Assembly: GCA_035235625.1 (NCBI GenBank)
Contig: CP141143.1
Coordinates: forward strand, 30,700,592-30,764,591
DNA: 64,000 nt
Reading direction: 5' to 3'
Source of the DNA: Saururus chinensis
Taxonomy: Eukaryota > Streptophyta > Magnoliopsida > Piperales > Saururaceae
Shown here: positions 60,251 to 64,000 of the stretch, piece after piece
Layout of the letters: each line of letters opens with the position of its first letter
Numbering within the stretch: the stretch's first letter is position 1
The notes under the pieces: generated by a model
Told to the model about the DNA's origin: nothing
The model's input: only the letters and a program-made list of their open reading frames with translations
The model's database searches: none
Program-made: the position numbers and the translations under genes

Positions 60251-62583
60251 TTGTAATGTCCTTGATTTTTTTTATGATTTTCTGTGATTTTCCTACTATT
60301 TTTTTGGTCATTTTCAGCGAGAAAATGTAATGCTTCGGTGTATTCATATTTATGTATTTTTCCTATATTTATACCCATAGAGTCAGGTGTGGGGCTTAGT
60401 CATGGGCCATGGGCCTCGCTGTGTGCTTACATCGTGATTTTTGGAGGTTCGATGCGTAACCAGTGAGTTAACGCTGTTGGGGATATAAGTGGAAAAAAAA
60501 GGGGCTCGGGCTCAGGTTCGGCCGAGCCCATTCCAAAAGCTTCTGGACAGTGCACCGCCCCCATCCGACTTCTTGTACCCAGCCGCCGCTGGCCGCCGGT
60601 GGGCTGCAGGGCTGCCGCCGCCAAATCTGCCCCGGCCGTGCGACGGCAGGGGGGCCACCATCCCGGCCTCCACGGCCGCGCCGCCCTTCTCCCTGATTTG
60701 TCTCTCTCATCTCTGTTTTGTGTGTACCGCCACCGCCGCCGTGAGCCGGCAAGGGCCGGACGGCCGGCCACGACTCCGCCATGGGCCGGCGACGGTGGGA
60801 GGCCACCCCTCCCGGCCCCACTTGGCCTCTCTTCTGCCGTTCCACCCTGTTTCCCCCTATGTCTTTGTTTTTCGCCCCCTTCGATTGAGCTTGCCGGCTA
60901 GCTTCGGCCGCCATTGGATGGCCCAGCTGTGCCCAGTCTGACTCTCCTTGGTCTAGCGACAATGATGGGCCACTCCTCCCGGCCCCAGGGGCCTCCTCTC
61001 CGCCGCCCCAGTTGTTGTTCCCCCTGCCCTGTTTTCCGTCGGCAATCTATTTTGTTGAAACGGAGGCTACCGGTGGCAAGCCACGACCGTCTTGACCTTG
61101 CTCTAGCCTCGTCTTGGTCCGGCGAAGGCTATGGACCACTCCACCCAGCCCGGTTCCATCTCCTCCACCATCCTCTACTCCGGCCAGTGCATTTTGCCCT
61201 TATTGTGATTCGATTTCCAGTGAGTTGGCACTGCCATCGTTGGCGAGTGAGGGTGACTTGACCACCGCGGGCTCCGCCCTGGTCCAGGGATGGCCCCACC
61301 CGGACCGGTTCAGCTTCCGTCCCCTCCGACTCTCCTCTGCTTAGATCGGTCGTCCCCTATTTTTGGGTCTACGTCTGTTTTGGACGTTGTGACTGCCGCC
61401 GTTAGTCGGACACCGGACTTGACCTAGCAAACCTTAATTCGTCTCCGCCCTGGCCCAGTGATGCCAATGGGCCACCTCTCCGGGCCTTGTTCAGCCTTGC
61501 GGCCCGTAGCTGCAACTAGTTCCGCCTCACTGGCATATTTGCCTGTTGACCTTCTTATCCATTCTATGCCGTCGGTACCAAACGGCCTTTGGCAAGAATT
61601 TGTATGACTCACCTTGACTGAAGGTGGACGAGTTCACCTGCACAGGCCTTGGCTAATGATGGCCTCGTGGCCTTTGCACGACCCTAAACCTTCCTCCTAC
61701 CCTCTGCCATACGAGATGCACAGCTACCCGCACCATTAGTTTTGGTTGTGGGTAGTGATCAGCGATGTCGCCGCTTTGATTGGCCACTACTAGGGCCTTA
61801 ACCTTGTTGGCCTTTTGTGGGCTTTGGGTCGTCTCCGTTCAGCCCTCTTCCCCACCCATTTGGGTTGTGTGAGTATGTAGCCGCGTGTGCAGTTTAGGGT
61901 TTAGGCGTCGCATTCGCGCCGCCTGACCATCGGATGGCTTTGCCACCGAGTGGAGTTGACACATAGCCCTCCTCCACCTCTCCTCTGTCCTCGAGTGTCG
62001 ACCCATGCCCTCCGCCCTTATGTGGGCCTTTGTTGACACAAAATCATAGCCATTGGGTGCTGTCCACGGCCGATTTCAATGTCTTGCTACCGGCCAAAGA
62101 CTTCCCAGCCGCCAGCCAACCTTTAGTGAGTACACATCATGTTCCGGTCGCATCCGCCATTTATGTTGGCACGACATTTCTCCCGGCCACCCCTAGTGTG
62201 CTGCCGTGGATCGCGGATTGGGCCGCATTGATTTGTGTTACCCCAATTTGGCCGTGAGTGCTTCCGGCATTTCCTAAAACCTCGGGACAACAGCTCTCTC
62301 AGTTAGGCAACAGTTTTGACCACCAACTCCGCCACCGATGCCACCACCATTGTGTGCTCACCATCAAACATCATGATTACGAGGTAGGGGAGCTTTGAAC
62401 TCGTAATTTCATGATAGCATACTTTGAATGAATAGCAGCATGCTAGGACTTTATGATTGAATGCTATGGATGTTAAATCATATCCATTTGCATGATGTAA
62501 AAGGATAAATTATGCCATGCTGAAATGTTATGACATGCATATGGGCTGTAAGCATATTTGAAGTACGTATGGAATGTGTATGT

Positions 62584-62790
62584 GCTAGTGATGGCTAGCG
62601 TGTATGTTTGAAGTATGTAGGTATGTGCTAGTGATGGCTAGCGTGTATGTTTGAAGTATGTATGTATGTATGTGCTAGTGATGGCTAGCGTGTTCGTTGG
62701 TAAGCCTTGTATGTGTATATATGCACTAATGATGGCTAGCGAGCATGTTTGTAACCTATGTGTATGTATGCGCTAGTGATGGCTACCGAG
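62584..62790. repeat. Five-copy tandem repeat, 43-49 bp units
   Basis: 'gctagtgatggctagcg' and close variants recur at 62584, 62627, 62674, 62723 and 62772, separated by TATG-rich stretches. Confidence 0.85.
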
Positions 62791-63599
62791 TATGATAGTA
62801 AGCTATGTATAAAATTACGTGTATGTTATACATATGTGTGATAGACATACGTATGTATGATGGCTAATGGCCTATGCTATGGATCTGTGTAAGTATATGT
62901 GGGCAAAAGTATGAGCGATGGACAGTAAGAGGTGACAGAGGTTTCATCTAGATTTGGATATGGATGTGGATGCATAAGCGTACGATGAAAGACGACGGAT
63001 ATGAGTTTGACAAGCGAGGATTGGATCGGATTGTTTAATTTGGATCAGAGCGTATGTTAGGGGATGGTTAGACAGTAAGAGTGTGCATAATTATACATGC
63101 ATAACGTAAAGATTATGAAGTGAAAAGTAAGCTCAATATGTGAGGTATAAGTAAAAGGGTGAGAACTGGGTTGGCTCTGAGGAGCTTCATTTGATGATGT
63201 CTGTGTAAGATGATTTGGACATAAGGGGATGGCGGAGTATGTAAGACTGTAAGATTTTGGTGTACGGTGAGTTTTGTTGTGATATGGATGAGTTAAGGAA
63301 GTCTGTTGCCCTGACGAACTCGAGTTTCGGATCGGGCTCAGCTTCGATTTGATTAGTGGAGCACGGTACGTTTGTGTGTTTGTGTGGCATAATTGTACCG
63401 CATAATTTACTTAATTCAAACTTGAATTATAAGAAAGCTAATGATAGCGTTGTGAGTTTGAGACCTGAGGGTTCGGCGGATTAAGTTCCGTGTTTGAGCT
63501 AACTGATAATGAGTCGGTTGAGCATTTATCATGTCTTGCCATGGTGTTTATCCTACGGGATGTTGTCTGTGTGCTGTATAGAGCACCAGACATCTGTTG

Positions 63600-63780
63600 C
63601 TCTATTGAGAGCGATGTATGTTTTCTATTTGATCTGTGTGCTATATAAGCCCAGATGTTTGATGCTCTGTTGAGAGCGATGTTTGCTTTCGATCTGGTAT
63701 GTGTGCTGTATTAAGCCCAGACGTTTGATGCTCTGTTGAGAGCGATGTTTTCTTTCGATCTGGTATGTGTGCTCTATTGA
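63600..63780. repeat. Three-copy tandem repeat, ~65-bp units
   Basis: Units beginning 'ctctgttgagagcgatgt' (or ctcta) start at 63600, 63665 and 63731. Each is followed by 'gatctg..atgtgtgct' and two by 'aagcccaga.gtttgatg'. Confidence 0.88.
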
Positions 63781-63860
63781 GAGCATTGTATGATTTCCGC
63801 CCAAGAGTGGCACTGTATGTTTCTGCCCAAGTGGTATGAATCTGCCCAAGAGTGGCATTG

Positions 63861-64000
63861 GCACTATAAGACCCATTATGGTGAGCAATTCTATGACACT
63901 ATAAGACCCATTATGGTGGGCAATTCTATGGCACTATAAGACCCATTATGGTGGGCAATTCTATGGCACTATAAGTCCCATTATGGTGGGAAATTTGTTG
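63861..64000. repeat. 35-bp tandem repeat reaching the window edge
   Basis: The units start at 63861, 63896, 63931 and 63966, each a version of 'cactataagacccattatgg' followed by 'tgggcaattctatg'. Spacing is exactly 35 bases. The array runs past the end of the window. Confidence 0.92.

Larger units (their letters stand above)
56567..60251. mobile_element. CACTA-like DNA transposon, non-autonomous, with nested insertion
   Basis: The left end reads TACTACAACAAAG, near the CACTACAA ends of plant CACTA elements. Subterminal repeats of the type TTAGCGACGCTTTT, in both orientations and often as AAAAGCGTCGCTAAT hairpins, recur at about 56605-57150, 58950, 59330-59450 and 59870-59980. Arrays of such short repeats mark CACTA subterminal regions. 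No transposase was seen. Between the arrays lie GA-rich microsatellite tracts at 58840-58925, 59030-59260, 59560-59790 and 60105-60250. A 1.5-kb LTR-like element is inserted at 57312-58831. The right end is hidden by the LTR-like element that begins at 60252. Confidence 0.6.
60252..64000 (+). mobile_element. Long LTR-like element, left part, cut by window end
   Basis: It begins TGTAATGTCCTTGATTTT directly after a GA tract. Features in order are a TATA-like TTTATACCCATAG near 60368, a GC-rich leader from about 60500 to 62350 with many meaningless GC-rich frames, and then three sets of tandem repeats (62584-62790, 63600-63780, 63861 to the edge). The order resembles long plant Gypsy LTRs such as the 8375-11966 insertion. 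No gag or pol is seen before the edge, so the whole 3.75 kb could be one LTR. It is a fossil of unknown age, and its right end is not in the window. Confidence 0.55.

Noticed and set aside
59588-60378. Ser/Leu-rich minus-strand frames
   Set aside because: They are translations of GA microsatellites, not proteins.
60427-61344. Several 100-164 codon frames in GC-rich DNA
   Set aside because: They overlap one another on both strands, are Pro/Arg/Gly-rich, and lie in the leader of an LTR-like element. GC-rich DNA has few stops.
1-64000. tRNA, rRNA, snoRNA or CRISPR features
   Set aside because: No convincing cloverleaf sequence or regular spacer array was noticed by eye. A tRNA or covariance-model scan would settle this.

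Overview
This window looks like nuclear DNA of a flowering plant. It is AT-rich and gene-poor. It holds plant-specific protein families (an EIN3/EIL ethylene-signalling fragment, an E-class pentatricopeptide-repeat gene, F-box genes, DUF724-type proteins), GT-AG introns up to 3.5 kb, and a heavy load of plant-type repeats: large LTR pieces beginning TG and ending CA, a CACTA-like DNA transposon, and MITE-like pieces. I saw no rRNA, tRNA, CRISPR or bacterial feature. The species cannot be named from the sequence.

Layout. 0.6-1.1 kb: a truncated EIN3-like pseudogene running into old repeat DNA. 3-30 kb: a decayed cluster on the minus strand built from two families, F-box proteins (copies at 3.1-4.2, 13.3-14.5 and 17.2-18.3 kb, plus a 53-bp scrap at 24.9 kb) and DUF724-like proteins (5.8-6.8, 27.2-28.1 and 29.7 kb). 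Every F-box copy is broken. One DUF724-like copy looks whole in its last two exons, and two DUF724-like copies carry a SUMO-interaction-like motif. A 3.6-kb LTR-like insertion (8375-11966) with a perfect 5-bp target duplication splits one segment whose unsplit, inverted paralogue lies at 24.5 kb. A 1-kb tandem duplication (14.7-16.6 kb) carries an odd G-rich patch in one copy only.

30-33 kb: three sets of local tandem repeats. 33.1-38.9 kb: the clearest intact gene, an 80-residue protein that I believe is a small plant mitochondrial complex I accessory subunit, with a 5' UTR intron and a 3.5-kb coding intron. 38.95-41.35 kb: a probable DNA transposon with two short ORFs. 41.7-46.1 kb: a broken PPR gene and a CDC123 homologue, an eIF2-assembly ATP-grasp protein, whose expected ATG reads ATT and whose DFNPW motif reads DFGPY. 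47.3-47.8 kb: a four-copy tandem repeat of about 145 bp. 48.25-51.1 kb: a six-exon SEC61-alpha pseudogene that keeps its introns.

51.3-53.4 kb: a Copia-type fossil flanked by LTR copies in inverted orientation. 54.7-64 kb is nested repeat DNA: LTR relics, a CACTA-like element with TTAGCGACGC-type subterminal repeats and GA tracts, a 1.5-kb LTR-like insertion inside it, and a second large LTR-like element that runs off the window.

The genes do not form an operon-like unit. The only functional theme suggested by linkage is the interleaved F-box and DUF724/SIM cluster, and most of that cluster is dead.
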